Under the pieces are notes generated by a model, which saw only the letters and a list, made by a program, of their open reading frames with translations, ran no database searches and was not told where the DNA came from. Below, piece by piece: positions 1-7,428 of a stretch of 19,033 nucleotides of DNA. This DNA comes from CAYGZA01 sp964354135. Its GTDB lineage: Bacteria; Planctomycetota; Planctomycetia; Pirellulales; Thermoguttaceae. Made by a program: the position numbers and the translations under genes. The stretch's first letter is position 1. Every line of letters begins with the position of its first letter. The stretch spans positions 1-19,033 of the forward strand of contig CAYGZA010000093.1 of NCBI GenBank assembly GCA_964354135.1, given 5' to 3'.

Positions 1-451
1 ACCTTCTACCAAAACCGTCCATTCTACGGTAGATCATTTTCCGCTGGCTGCCTTAATGGGCGACTGGTGGATCGGTGCATCCCTGCCGCTGGGTTTAGCC
101 ATAGTGGTGCCAGGAAGGGGGGCTCCTCACAGCGCAACCTGAAGCTATCACAGTTCTTGCTTCAATTGGTCGGGCGGCGTTTCTCAGAAGTCTCCACCAG
201 GAGCCGGGCGACAGGCGAGGGCGAGACGTTCGTACGAGGACCGGCCACAGCGGCGGCCGTCCCGGTGTAGGCGTTTTCGGGTGTGTCGGAAAACGGGTGC
301 CGGATTGCTCAGGTCGGAGTGGCTCCACCCGCATCGGGAACGGCAACCTGACCGGGAACCACGGCCAGGACGCATCCCCCGGAGGAGTGTTTCACACGGG
401 GTGGTTTTGCGAGAATCCGAGAAATGGGATGACTTGATCGGGCCTTGGCCG
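1..451. other. Gene-free stretch
   Basis: I see no supported gene here. Reading frames in both directions have arginine- and proline-rich compositions typical of non-coding high-GC DNA. The stretch holds one copy (281-305) of a diverged repeat that recurs at 5099-5123, and a short GTTTTC/GAAAAC inverted pair at 273-278 and 289-294. It borders the response-regulator relic at 452-521, so it may be decayed former coding sequence. Confidence 0.5.
281..305. repeat. Diverged intergenic repeat, copy A
   Basis: This 25-base stretch matches 5099-5123 at 21 of 25 positions, with CGGAAAAC and GTGCCGGAT conserved between the copies. On the minus strand the resemblance appears to extend loosely beyond this core towards lower coordinates, through a GAAAAC-type and a CCGGTCC-type element. 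Both copies lie in gene-free DNA, which suggests a mobile or interspersed repeat family or shared ancestry of the gaps. Confidence 0.45.
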
Positions 452-521
452 CGTCGGGCAGGGCGCAGATCGCCTGGGTCGCCTGGAGGCCGTCCATCTC
501 CGGCATCTGGACGTCCGTCAA
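452..521 (-). pseudogene. Relic of a response-regulator receiver domain
   Basis: Read on the minus strand from 521, the sequence gives LTDVQMPEMDGLQATQAI followed by CALPDAAKAR. This is the classic signature around the phospho-accepting aspartate of a CheY-like receiver domain (the D of TDVQMPEMDG) and the start of the following helix. Neither the upstream half (the DD acidic pair) nor the downstream half (the conserved T and K) can be read in any frame nearby, so only about 25-30 residues survive. It is a scrap of a two-component regulator or hybrid histidine kinase, not a functional gene. The family match is strong; how it got here is unknown. Confidence 0.6.
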
Positions 522-540
522 ACCCTCACCTCCCCCGCCC

Positions 541-567
541 TCACCGCCGGACTCGTCCCGGCGGTGA
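541..567 (-). terminator. Strong hairpin downstream of the minus-strand relic
   Basis: TCACCGCCGG (541-550) and CCGGCGGTGA (558-567) form a perfect 10-bp GC-rich stem around a 7-base loop. It lies 18 bases past the stop codon (586-588, minus strand) of the truncated gene, the position expected of a transcription terminator for that gene. No T-run follows in the minus direction, so it is not a textbook intrinsic terminator. Confidence 0.5.
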
Positions 568-585
568 CGAACAGCGGTCGGAACC

Positions 586-1041
586 TTACGGGATCTCGTG
601 CCGCTCCGGCGGCTGGAAGGTGACCCGCACGCGGGTCGGCTGAGCCAACGCGCCTCGGCAGCCAAATTGGACCGGATACTCGCCCGGAGGAAGAACCATC
701 GAGGCCGCGTTCTCCGAGGATCGCTCGGGCGCTTCGAGCGGCAGACGGTAGCGGGCGATCGGCTCGCCGGGCCAGATGAACACGTATTGCCCGGCCCCCA
801 GCGATCCCTTCCATGCCCAGCGTTGGCCGCCGACCACCACAAACGGATCGGTGAGGGCCTGCACGTCGAGCGTGCGCAGGGCCTTCACGTCGTCGACGCC
901 GCACGAGACCGTGGTCTTGCCCGGCAGCCCGTTGTAGTAGAACATGAGCGTGCGGACCTTTGCGTAATCGATCGGGTCCTTCTCCGGCCGGGCAACCTGC
1001 TGGTAGCGCCAGCCGGTGAAGTTGTTGTTGATGTAGTAGTC
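586..1041 (-). pseudogene. C-terminal fragment of an unidentified protein (5'-truncated)
   Basis: The minus strand from about 1041 to the stop at 586-588 encodes roughly 151 residues of convincing protein, starting DYYINNNFTGWRYQQVARP and ending FQPPERHEIP. The composition is balanced and beta-rich (LMFYYNGLPGKTTVSCGVDD, a WAWKGSLGAGQYVFIWPGEP stretch, and VLPPGEYPVQFG), unlike the arginine-rich shadow frames around it. Upstream of 1041 the reading frame turns into low-quality residues (RGRSRCPCRGRG) and no start codon with a ribosome site fits, so the N-terminal part is missing. It looks like the C-terminal beta-sandwich end of a larger secreted planctomycete protein, perhaps carbohydrate-related, but I do not recognise the family. 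A hairpin follows the stop at 541-567. Confidence 0.55.
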
Positions 1042-1396
1042 GGTTGCCCCGCGACCCCGGCAGGGGCAGCGGGAACGTCCCCGCGTCTGCGTCACTTAAG
1101 GGTGGTTTGATAGGACTCCTGCGGAACGGTTGGGTTCATGCGACATGGGAGGCACCGGAGTGTTGTGGAAACGGCCTTGAGCATCCTCGAAGGTCGGTTC
1201 ACACTGCTGTTGGTTCATCCGCTCCATGTGAGCGAATCCACCCCCACCAACAGGTGAGGAAAGGGTGAAAGAAATCCCAAGAAGGGCGGTCGGACGGTTG
1301 CATCAGGGGCGGCGGGGGATCAAAATCCCTATCAGTAATCCTGCCGCACACACGTCCAACCGATTTGAGACAACCGGGGAGCAAGGAGATCTAGCG
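1042..1396. other. Gene-free leader before the DUF1080 gene
   Basis: I find no gene here. It separates the truncated minus-strand fragment from the + strand DUF1080 gene and must contain that gene's promoter, but I cannot pick a convincing -35/-10 pair. The only firm signal is the Shine-Dalgarno AAGGAG at 1383-1388, 8 bases before the ATG at 1397. The frame stays open upstream to 1265, but the extra 44 residues have no signal peptide character. Confidence 0.5.
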
Positions 1397-2584
1397 ATGC
1401 TACACGGGCGGACGAATACTTGGGCAATCCTCGCGGTCACACTGGTGCTGGCGGGGCGAGTGACCGCGGGCGAGATGAACACGCTATCGAAAGAGGAAGT
1501 CGCCGACGGCTGGATTCTCCTCTTTGACGGTTCCACGACGTTCGGATGGGAGGCGCATGGCGGGGCCAAGTGGAAGGTAGCCGATGGCGCGCTCGTGAGC
1601 GACGAGGGTACGGGCTGGATCCTCACAAACACGGAATTCACGGACTTCACGCTCAAGGCCGAGTTCCGCGTCGGGGACGGCGGCAACAGCGGGATTGCCT
1701 TCCGCGCCGCAAAAGGGCCGAAGCCTTACGAGACAGGATTCGAGATGCAGATCGGTGACCATATGCCGAAAGAGCCGACGGGCAGCATCGAGCACGTGGC
1801 CGCGGGCAAGCCTGGAGCGCGCAAACCAAGCTCCTGGCAGAGCGCGGTCATCACGGCGGAGGGCGACCACCTGACGGTTGTCCTGGACGGCGAAAAGCTG
1901 GTGGATACCCACAGCCCGAAGTTCAGCCGCGGCGTCGTGGGATTCCAACGCGGCGAGCCTCAGAGGAAGGTCGAGTTCCGCAACGTCTACCTCAAGCCGC
2001 GCGCCCAGAAATCCCTCTTCAACGGCAAGGACCTCAGCGGCTGGCAGGTGCTCCCGGGCCACAAGTCAGTCTACAGCGTGACGCCAGCGGGCGAGTTGAA
2101 TGTGAAGGATGGCAGCGGGGAGATTCAGACGGAGGGCCAGTGGGCTGACTTCTGCCTCCAACTCGACATCCTCTCGAATGGGAAGCACCTCAACAGCGGC
2201 GTGTTCTTCCGGGGCCTCCCCGGGCAGTTCTGGAGCGGGTACGAGTCCCAGATTCGCAATCAGTGGGAGGGCGACGACCGCACGAAGCCCGTGGATTTCG
2301 GGACCGGCGGCATCTACGGCCACCAGCCCGCTCGCAGGGTGGTCCCTAGCGACCACGAGTGGTTCAGCAAGACCATCGTCGCCCACGGCCGCCACATGGC
2401 CGTCTGGGTCAACGGCTACCAGGTGAGCGACTGGACTGACCCCCGCCCGCTGAACGATAGCCCGCGTCAGGGCTGCCGCCTCCAGGCGGGCATCATTAGC
2501 CTCCAGGGCCACGACCCCACCACAGATCTCTCGTTCCGCAACCTCAGGATCGTCGAGTACCCGAAGCGGGAGCCGAACAACTAG
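1397..2584 (+). CDS. Exported tandem DUF1080 (3-keto-disaccharide hydrolase family) protein
   Basis: 395 residues. I chose ATG 1397 over the upstream in-frame ATG at 1265 because AAGGAG lies 8 bases before it and because it begins directly with a signal peptide (hydrophobic run at residues 8-20, likely cleavage after about VTA, residue 24). Two copies of the DUF1080 concanavalin-like fold follow: residues about 33-200 with LFDGSTTFGW, NSGIAFR and GFEMQIGD, and about 205-388 with LFNGKDLSGW, NSGVFFRG and GYESQIRN. Members of this Pfam family cleave glycosides whose sugar has been oxidised at C3, and they often sit beside Gfo/Idh/MocA oxidoreductases, as one does here at 12041. Two domains in one chain suggests either two sites or one catalytic and one binding domain. 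The substrate is unknown. Family assignment is firm; activity is inferred. Confidence 0.9.
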   Translation: MLHGRTNTWAILAVTLVLAGRVTAGEMNTLSKEEVADGWILLFDGSTTFGWEAHGGAKWKVADGALVSDEGTGWILTNTEFTDFTLKAEFRVGDGGNSGIAFRAAKGPKPYETGFEMQIGDHMPKEPTGSIEHVAAGKPGARKPSSWQSAVITAEGDHLTVVLDGEKLVDTHSPKFSRGVVGFQRGEPQRKVEFRNVYLKPRAQKSLFNGKDLSGWQVLPGHKSVYSVTPAGELNVKDGSGEIQTEGQWADFCLQLDILSNGKHLNSGVFFRGLPGQFWSGYESQIRNQWEGDDRTKPVDFGTGGIYGHQPARRVVPSDHEWFSKTIVAHGRHMAVWVNGYQVSDWTDPRPLNDSPRQGCRLQAGIISLQGHDPTTDLSFRNLRIVEYPKREPNN

Positions 2585-3270
2585 AATCGAGCGAGCCCCT
2601 GGGGTTAGGTCTTGCAGGGACGCAACGATGGCCCCGGATGACCGGACCAAGCCCCGCGTCGTTCGGTTCTCGCGGGATCGGCGAAGTCTCGGCGGTGCAC
2701 GGGGGCAGGCACGCCGATTTCTCCAGATCGTGGGAAACGGCTCTGATTCGGTCTCATGTTCGGGCTCGCTATCGACGCAAGTGTCAGTCGAAATATCAGA
2801 AACCGTTGGGTTCTCGAAGCGCCCCGATGTGCGTTCTGACGGGGTCCTGACGTCAGGCCCCGGTCCGAGGAAACGTACGGAGACTCCGACACACGCACCC
2901 CGGCCACCTTCCCCCCAACAGTGTTGGCGCGGCCGTCCCTGCCTCAGTCCGAGCTTTGGGTGTTTTGATGAGAATCTGCCCGTTAACGCCCGAGCGAATC
3001 CGCCCGCCGGCCTTCTTGTGAGGTGGATCCTGTCGCTCGATGGCCTTCTTGCCATCGCCGTGTCCAGGGACGGCCCTGTGTTGGTCAAGCACCACCAGCC
3101 AGCCTACTGGATTGACTTCCCGTTGGCCGACCATTCAAATTCATGGCAGCGCCGTTTAGGCTGACGGTCCGGCGCGGACTGAACTTGAACGGCTGCGTGG
3201 CTCTTGGTACGTTCAGCCGCGGCTCCCCGAGCGAGAAGTGGGAGGCGGGTCATTGCGTAGGAGCTGTCTT
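2585..3270. other. Long intergenic region without a recognisable gene
   Basis: Nearly 690 bases separate two exported-protein genes. Open frames exist on both strands but none shows a credible start, ribosome site or protein-like composition. A minus-strand stretch near 3050-3130 (NPVGWLVVLDQHRAVPGHGD) looks slightly more protein-like, but I cannot assign it. Copy A of a second diverged repeat lies at 2804-2820 (partner at 5013-5029). The last part carries the Shine-Dalgarno AGGAG at 3259-3263 for the gene at 3271. Confidence 0.5.
2804..2820. repeat. Second diverged intergenic repeat, copy A
   Basis: The 17 bases CGTTGGGTTCTCGAAGC match 5013-5029 at 16 of 17 positions. Just upstream both copies also share a TATC...GAAA pattern. 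Both lie in gene-free DNA in the same orientation, and on the minus strand both are preceded by an ACCGG-type block, so the similarity is probably the best-preserved part of a longer, decayed element. Confidence 0.4.
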
Positions 3271-4806
3271 ATGAACCGGCGAGATTTCTTGGCAACGGGT
3301 CTGGGAACGGTCGTGGCAGGCGCTGCAACGGAGGGAATGCTCATCGCGGCGGAGTCGCCCGAGGACAGCGCGCGGGCCGGCGGAGCAGGCGACATCCCTC
3401 TCCACCCCCGCGACATCAGACTTTGCGTGAAACCCGTCATGGCGAACCTCATCCACACCGGCGTTTGGCAGGGCCCCTGCCGGTGGACGTCCGTGACGCC
3501 TGAAGTCGAGAGGGCCGATGCCGAGCGGCGCTTCGCCGATTGGTCCAAGCAACTTAAGACGAAGGGCCTTGGCCGCGCGGAGGACGTGCGCTTGCTGGAG
3601 CCCGTTCACGTAACGTTTGCCGAGGACTGGGTGCTCAAGCCCGACCAGATCGCAAAACTGGCCCCCGACAGCAGCCAGACGGATGTCTACTTCATCATCC
3701 CCTCGGGCAACTCACGCTCGTCGTACGAGATCGGCAACATGTTCGGCAAGCCGATCGTGCTGAACGGCCTCAGTTGCCGGAACATCGACATTGCTGCCTT
3801 GACGCTCGCCAAGGGAAACGAGGTCTATCTGGCGGGCGAAGACATGGATCTGCCGAAGCTGCTCTGGCTCCTGCGGGCGAGGAAGGTCTTTCGCCAGACG
3901 ACAGTCCTCTATCCCACCAACGGCGTCGCGCCCTTCTCGGTGGGCAACGTCTGGGACTTCGAAGGCCTCCAGAAGCGGCTCGGCGTGGCCGTCAAGAAGA
4001 TCACCTACCGTGAGCTCGCCGGCGAGATGGAACGGCTCCTCGGCGATCGGGCCGAGGGACAGCGGGCCGAGCACAACGCCGCGGAACTGCTTCGCAAAGC
4101 CGACAGGTCGTTCCTCGACAAGAGCTTCGTCACCCGCAGCATGCTCTTCGACCGCTGCGTCAGGAATCTCATGGCCCGGCACGGGTGCAACGCGTTCACC
4201 ATCGACTGCTTCGAGTTCTGTCCCAGCAAACTGCCGCAGAAATGGTTGGTCGTGCCCTGCCTGCAACATGCTCTTTTCGGCAACGAGGGGATCGCCTCGT
4301 CGTGCGAGGCCGATTTCGGAATCCTCCTGGCGCTGCGGTTGCTGATGAGCGTGTCGAACAAGTCGTGCCACCAGGGCAACTCCGACCCGAGACCCGGAGG
4401 CACTTTCCGCATCAACCACAGCGCCCCGAGCATGAAAATGAACGGGCTGGACCAGCCCGGCTTGCCCCATCAATTGGGCCGGTTCGTCGAGCAGGGCTGG
4501 GGGACCAAGGCGGTCATCGATTTCATGAACAACAAGGAGAAGACGGTCACGGTCGCCCGGGTCGATCCGACCGCCACGAAGCTGCTCGTGCTCAAAGGGA
4601 CGCTGGTCGGGTCAAGCGGTTGGAACGAGGACCTGCTCGGGTGTTCGGTCGAGGCCGTCATCAAGCCCCCTCCGGGCCGGGCCGACGAGTTCTTGCGGAG
4701 GCGAATGGTCTACGGCAACCACCTCCAGTGGGTCTACGGCGACTACACGAAGGAACTCAAGACCCTCGGCGAGATGCTCGGCTTGAGCGTGGACGTGTTC
4801 TCCTGA
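3271..4806 (+). CDS. Tat-exported protein resembling the FucI/AraA sugar-isomerase fold
   Basis: 511 residues from ATG 3271, chosen because AGGAG (3259-3263) lies 7 bases upstream and because the protein then starts MNRRDFLATGLG, a twin-arginine (Tat) signal. The frame upstream to 3238 adds nothing useful. The mature part resembles L-fucose/L-arabinose isomerase-like proteins: a Rossmann-like N-terminal half (VYFIIPSGNSR, IGNMFGKPIVLNG), a middle segment FTIDCFEFCPSKLPQ, and a motif region with E346 (in SSCEADFG), D372 (in GNSDPRPG) and H383 (in INHSAPS). E and D are about 26 residues apart, close to the spacing of the metal-binding Glu/Asp pair in FucI. Isomerases of this fold are normally cytoplasmic, so Tat export of a folded, metal-loaded version is unusual. 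It could instead be a sugar-binding or lyase relative. Fold assignment is moderate; reaction unknown. Confidence 0.8.
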   Translation: MNRRDFLATGLGTVVAGAATEGMLIAAESPEDSARAGGAGDIPLHPRDIRLCVKPVMANLIHTGVWQGPCRWTSVTPEVERADAERRFADWSKQLKTKGLGRAEDVRLLEPVHVTFAEDWVLKPDQIAKLAPDSSQTDVYFIIPSGNSRSSYEIGNMFGKPIVLNGLSCRNIDIAALTLAKGNEVYLAGEDMDLPKLLWLLRARKVFRQTTVLYPTNGVAPFSVGNVWDFEGLQKRLGVAVKKITYRELAGEMERLLGDRAEGQRAEHNAAELLRKADRSFLDKSFVTRSMLFDRCVRNLMARHGCNAFTIDCFEFCPSKLPQKWLVVPCLQHALFGNEGIASSCEADFGILLALRLLMSVSNKSCHQGNSDPRPGGTFRINHSAPSMKMNGLDQPGLPHQLGRFVEQGWGTKAVIDFMNNKEKTVTVARVDPTATKLLVLKGTLVGSSGWNEDLLGCSVEAVIKPPPGRADEFLRRRMVYGNHLQWVYGDYTKELKTLGEMLGLSVDVFS

Positions 4807-5012
4807 TGCTAATCATTGCGAACTGCCACAGCGCGACGCAGCGCAGAACTCCCATGACGGGCGCAGCGGATACGATCACAACCTGCATCCGTGCGTTCAC
4901 GTACTTTCACTCGTATCGAATGGAGCCGCCCCTTTGGACCCGAGGATTGCCGCCGGACGGCGAGCGCGCTACTGAGGTGGCCGCGGCCGGGGAACCTCCG
5001 TATCTCGAAAGA

Positions 5013-5029
5013 CGTTGGGTTCTCGACGC
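5013..5029. repeat. Second diverged intergenic repeat, copy B
   Basis: CGTTGGGTTCTCGACGC differs from the copy at 2804-2820 at one of 17 positions. It lies about 70 bases before copy B of the other repeat (5099-5123), which suggests the two short matches belong to one longer element. Confidence 0.4.
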
Positions 5030-5098
5030 ACTTCCAGCCCTGACTGGACCGGTTTCGCCCGCCGTGTCCCGGGCGACGGGTTTCTGGGGTTCTCAGGG

Positions 5099-5123
5099 GT
5101 GCGCCGGAAAACATGTGCCGGAT
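5099..5123. repeat. Diverged intergenic repeat, copy B
   Basis: Matches 281-305 at 21 of 25 positions. On the minus strand the similarity continues weakly for some tens of bases (GAGAAC here against GAAAAC in the other copy, then a CCGGTCC block in both). Confidence 0.45.
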
Positions 5124-5184
5124 GTGGCTTGTCAGAAGCGTCGTCGCTACAAGTGTAGGATCGCCTGGATTCCCGGCACCTCGG

Positions 5185-5510
5185 CGATTCATACTCACCG
5201 GCCAGAGTTGCCAGCCCGTCCGGAGCGAGTTGGATGGGTTTCGGTTCCGGCGGCGGCTTCTCGCCGAGTGTCGCCTCGACGAGAATCGCGAGGGCCGCGT
5301 TGGTCAGCTTTCCGATCGGTCCGGTAACGCCGTCCTCGTTGCTGAGCACGGCGACGCCGAGCTTCGGGTCGGGGAGGGAAGCTAGCGACGATGTGCGGCC
5401 CCTTACGGCTCCCACGTGGTCCAGGAGCTTGTGTTTCCGGCACTTCTACACCAAGATACCCCGGCCAAAGCCGGCCCCTTGTGCCACTCCTCGGACCTTG
5501 GTACAAGGAA
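5185..5510 (-). pseudogene. Frameshifted C-terminal relic of a beta-lactamase-family serine hydrolase
   Basis: On the minus strand, one frame reads RKHKLLDHVGAVRGRTSSLA and continues SLPDPKLGVAVLSNEDG, then TNAALAILVEATLGE. This is the C-terminal part of class C beta-lactamase-like serine hydrolases, where a G-x-RG-x-(S/T)S-LA-LPD-LGV-VLSN pattern is typical. Immediately upstream a stop interrupts this frame, but the matching continuation (GYLGVEV) is found in a neighbouring frame and, before that, AQGAGFGRGILV in the original frame. At least two small indels near 5440-5455 have therefore broken the gene. The catalytic SxxK and YxN parts are absent. After LAGEYES (about 5185) the similarity ends. 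It is a decaying remnant, oriented opposite to all intact neighbours. Confidence 0.65.
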
Positions 5511-5619
5511 GCTGCCCGTGCACAATGGCCAGTCTACCATCCCCGGAACAGGGGCCGAAGATTCCTGCTACAAAGTGCTGCGGAAGTAGAGAAGATGCGA
5601 ATCTTGCGGAGCTAACGAC

Positions 5620-6993
5620 GTGTTCGTGCGCAACGTCCTGCAAGTCCTCGTCCTCTTGGCTGTCGCGGCCCCACGATACGGCGCGGCGAACTGGCCGCAG
5701 TTCCGCGGGCCGGGCGCGCGGGGCGTGGCCGCCAACCGAGACCTGCCCGATCGCTGGTCCGCCACCGAGAATGTCGCCTGGCGAACGGAGATCGCGGGAC
5801 GCGGCTGGTCGTCGCCGATTGTTTGGGACGATCGCGTGTTTCTCACGACGGTCGCAGGCGAAGATGATTCCAGTCCTCCCAAGGGCAAGGTGGAAGGGGG
5901 GACCGCTTTTTCCAATCACCGGCAGCAAACGACGTCCCAGCGCCGGTGGAAGGTCCTTTGCCTCGATCTCGACTCCGGCAAGGTGCGGTGGGAGCGGCTC
6001 GCGCACCGGGGCCCGCCGCCGGCCCCGACTCACGTCAAGAACAGCTACGCCACGGAAACGCCCGTCGCCGACGGCGAGCGCGTGTACGCCTTCTTCGGCA
6101 ACGTGGGCGTGTTCTGCCTCGACTTCGACGGCCGCCCCGTGTGGTCCCAGACGATCGAGCCGCACGCCATGCAGTACGATGCGGGCACCGCCGCGTCGCC
6201 GGTGCTGCACGGCGACCGCCTCTACCTCGTCAACGACAATCAGGAGAAATCGTACCTGCTGGCGCTGGACAAGCGCACGGGCCAACAGATATGGCGCGTC
6301 GAGCGCGACGAGAAGAGCAACTGGTCTACGCCTTACGTGTGGGAAGACGCGAAGCGGACCGAGATCATCACGCCGGGCAGCGGCAAGGTCCGCTCCTACG
6401 ACCTCGACGGGAAGCTCCTTTGGTGGTTCACGGGGATGTCGGGCATCACCATCGCCACGCCGTATGCGGACCAGGGGCTGTTGTACGTGAGCTCAGGTTT
6501 TCTCCAGGACAAGCGGCGGCCGCTTTATGCCATCCGATCCGGCGCCGCCGGCGACATTTCCCTCCAGCCGGGCCAGACCCGCAGCGCATCCATCGCGTGG
6601 TGCCTGCCGACCGCGGCGCCCTATCACCCCACGACGCTGGCCTGCGACGGACGGCTCTACGTGCTCTATGACCGCGGGCGGCTGAGCGCGTTCCATTCCC
6701 GGACAGGCGCCTCGCTGTTCGAAAACCAGCGGCTGTCGAAAGAAACGATGCAATGTTGGGCCTCGCCGTGGGCCTACAAGGGCCGCGTATTCTGCCTGAA
6801 CGAGGACGGCGTGACGTTCGTGGTCCGGGCGGGCGACCGGTTCGAGCTCTTGCACGCGAACAAGCTGGCCGACGACGACATGTGTTTCGCCACGCCCGCG
6901 GTGGCCAGCGACCGCCTGCTCATCCGCACCTCGGCCCGCATCTACTGCATTCGCGACAAAAGCGCAGGGCAAGGGGCGGTCGGGAAGAGGTGA
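5620..6993 (+). CDS. Exported PQQ-binding-like beta-propeller protein
   Basis: 457 residues from GTG 5620; GGAG at 5608-5611 lies 8 bases upstream. GTG at 5626 is a possible alternative. A signal peptide (VLQVLVLLAVAAP, cleavage near residue 22) is followed by NWPQFRGPGARG, the hallmark opening of the many planctomycete PQQ-like propeller proteins. Blade motifs recur: VLCLDLDSGKVRWE, VFCLDFDGRPVWSQ, YLLALDKRTGQQIWRVERD, RSYDLDGKLLWWFTG, RLSAFHSRTGASLFE. The fold resembles BamB and quinoprotein dehydrogenases, but I see no sign that it binds PQQ, and most such homologues have no known reaction. The length is normal and the gene looks intact. It lies just before the toxin-antitoxin and restriction genes, with a 171-base gap. 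Confidence 0.88.
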   Translation: MFVRNVLQVLVLLAVAAPRYGAANWPQFRGPGARGVAANRDLPDRWSATENVAWRTEIAGRGWSSPIVWDDRVFLTTVAGEDDSSPPKGKVEGGTAFSNHRQQTTSQRRWKVLCLDLDSGKVRWERLAHRGPPPAPTHVKNSYATETPVADGERVYAFFGNVGVFCLDFDGRPVWSQTIEPHAMQYDAGTAASPVLHGDRLYLVNDNQEKSYLLALDKRTGQQIWRVERDEKSNWSTPYVWEDAKRTEIITPGSGKVRSYDLDGKLLWWFTGMSGITIATPYADQGLLYVSSGFLQDKRRPLYAIRSGAAGDISLQPGQTRSASIAWCLPTAAPYHPTTLACDGRLYVLYDRGRLSAFHSRTGASLFENQRLSKETMQCWASPWAYKGRVFCLNEDGVTFVVRAGDRFELLHANKLADDDMCFATPAVASDRLLIRTSARIYCIRDKSAGQGAVGKR

Positions 6994-7096
6994 GATTCTG
7001 GAAAATGCGGTGGACCATTTCCTGAACCAAAAAGGGATGCAGGGGCTGATCTCTCGAAAAGGCGGGAACAACGAGTTGCGTACCCTTTCCACGCCC

Positions 7097-7125
7097 TGGA
7101 CAATGCTGAGGCCCTTCGCTAGGAT
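7097..7125 (+). promoter_or_regulatory. Putative promoter of the first antitoxin gene
   Basis: TGGACA (7097-7102, 5 of 6 matches to the -35 consensus) and TAGGAT (7120-7125, 4 of 6 to -10) are separated by 17 bases. They end 39 bases before the ATG at 7165, which has GGAGG at 7152-7156. The spacing is ideal for a sigma-70 type promoter. The prediction is by pattern only. Confidence 0.4.
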
Positions 7126-7164
7126 GACGGCAGGATAAATCGTTGGTCCGCGGAGGGTGATCCG

Positions 7165-7389
7165 ATGAGTCAGATCGTTGCAGCGACGTTTGAGAACGGC
7201 GTTTTCAAGCCACACGATGACCTCCGTCTCGCTCCAGGCACGACGGTTCGCCTGATCGTCGATCGTCTGGAGGACATTCAGGCGCCGGCGCAGCAGGCCT
7301 GTGCCGAACTGGATAGCTTATGTGGTGAGTTGCCTATCGACTCGGGCGGCATCCGGCTGACGCGAGACCAGCTCCATGAACGCAGTTGA
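7165..7389 (+). CDS. AF2212-like (DUF104) antitoxin
   Basis: 74 residues, with GGAGG (7152-7156) 8 bases before the ATG. The start MSQIVAATFENGVFKPHDDL and the following LAPGTTVRLIVDRLE are typical of DUF104 / AF2212-like antitoxins, small proteins that fold with and neutralise a PIN-domain (VapC-type) ribonuclease encoded just downstream. The C-terminal tail (GGIRLTRDQLHERS) is the likely toxin-binding arm. The toxin gene start overlaps the antitoxin end by 14 bases, as usual for these operons, but the toxin is cut off after 11 codons (see 7376-7408). The antitoxin itself looks complete, so it is now an orphan. Confidence 0.8.
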   Translation: MSQIVAATFENGVFKPHDDLRLAPGTTVRLIVDRLEDIQAPAQQACAELDSLCGELPIDSGGIRLTRDQLHERS

Positions 7390-7408
7390 CACGAATGTCT
7401 TCGTCTAC
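7376..7408 (+). pseudogene. vapC: Truncated VapC (PIN-domain) toxin start
   Basis: ATG 7376, overlapping the antitoxin end by 14 bases, opens MNAVDTNVFVY. This is the usual first beta-strand of a PIN-domain ribonuclease, including the first catalytic aspartate (D5). After codon 11 the frame continues as VPKRRRYGQGRGE and stops at 7526-7528 after 50 codons, with none of the other PIN acidic residues. A complete VapC has about 130 residues. The toxin has therefore lost everything past its first strand and cannot be active. Confidence 0.7.
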
Positions 7409-7428
7409 GTCCCGAAGAGACGACGGTA

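Larger units (their letters stand above)
4807..5184. other. Gene-free stretch with repeat copies
   Basis: No gene is supported on either strand; the open frames are proline/arginine-rich. The stretch contains two repeat copies (5013-5029 and 5099-5123) that match gaps elsewhere in the window. At its right end it merges into the 3' end of the minus-strand serine-hydrolase relic. I see no clear terminator after the stop at 4806. Confidence 0.5.

Noticed and set aside
1265..1396. Upstream in-frame ATG of the DUF1080 gene
   Set aside because: The 44 added residues lack signal features, and a good ribosome site plus signal peptide begin at 1397.
2066..3088. 340-codon minus-strand open frame
   Set aside because: Half of it is antisense to the DUF1080 gene and the rest lies in the gap with Arg/Pro-rich residues; no family resemblance.
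4185..5327. 380-codon + strand open frame overlapping the isomerase-like gene end
   Set aside because: It is out of frame with the clear 3271 gene and has Arg/Pro/Gly-rich shadow composition.
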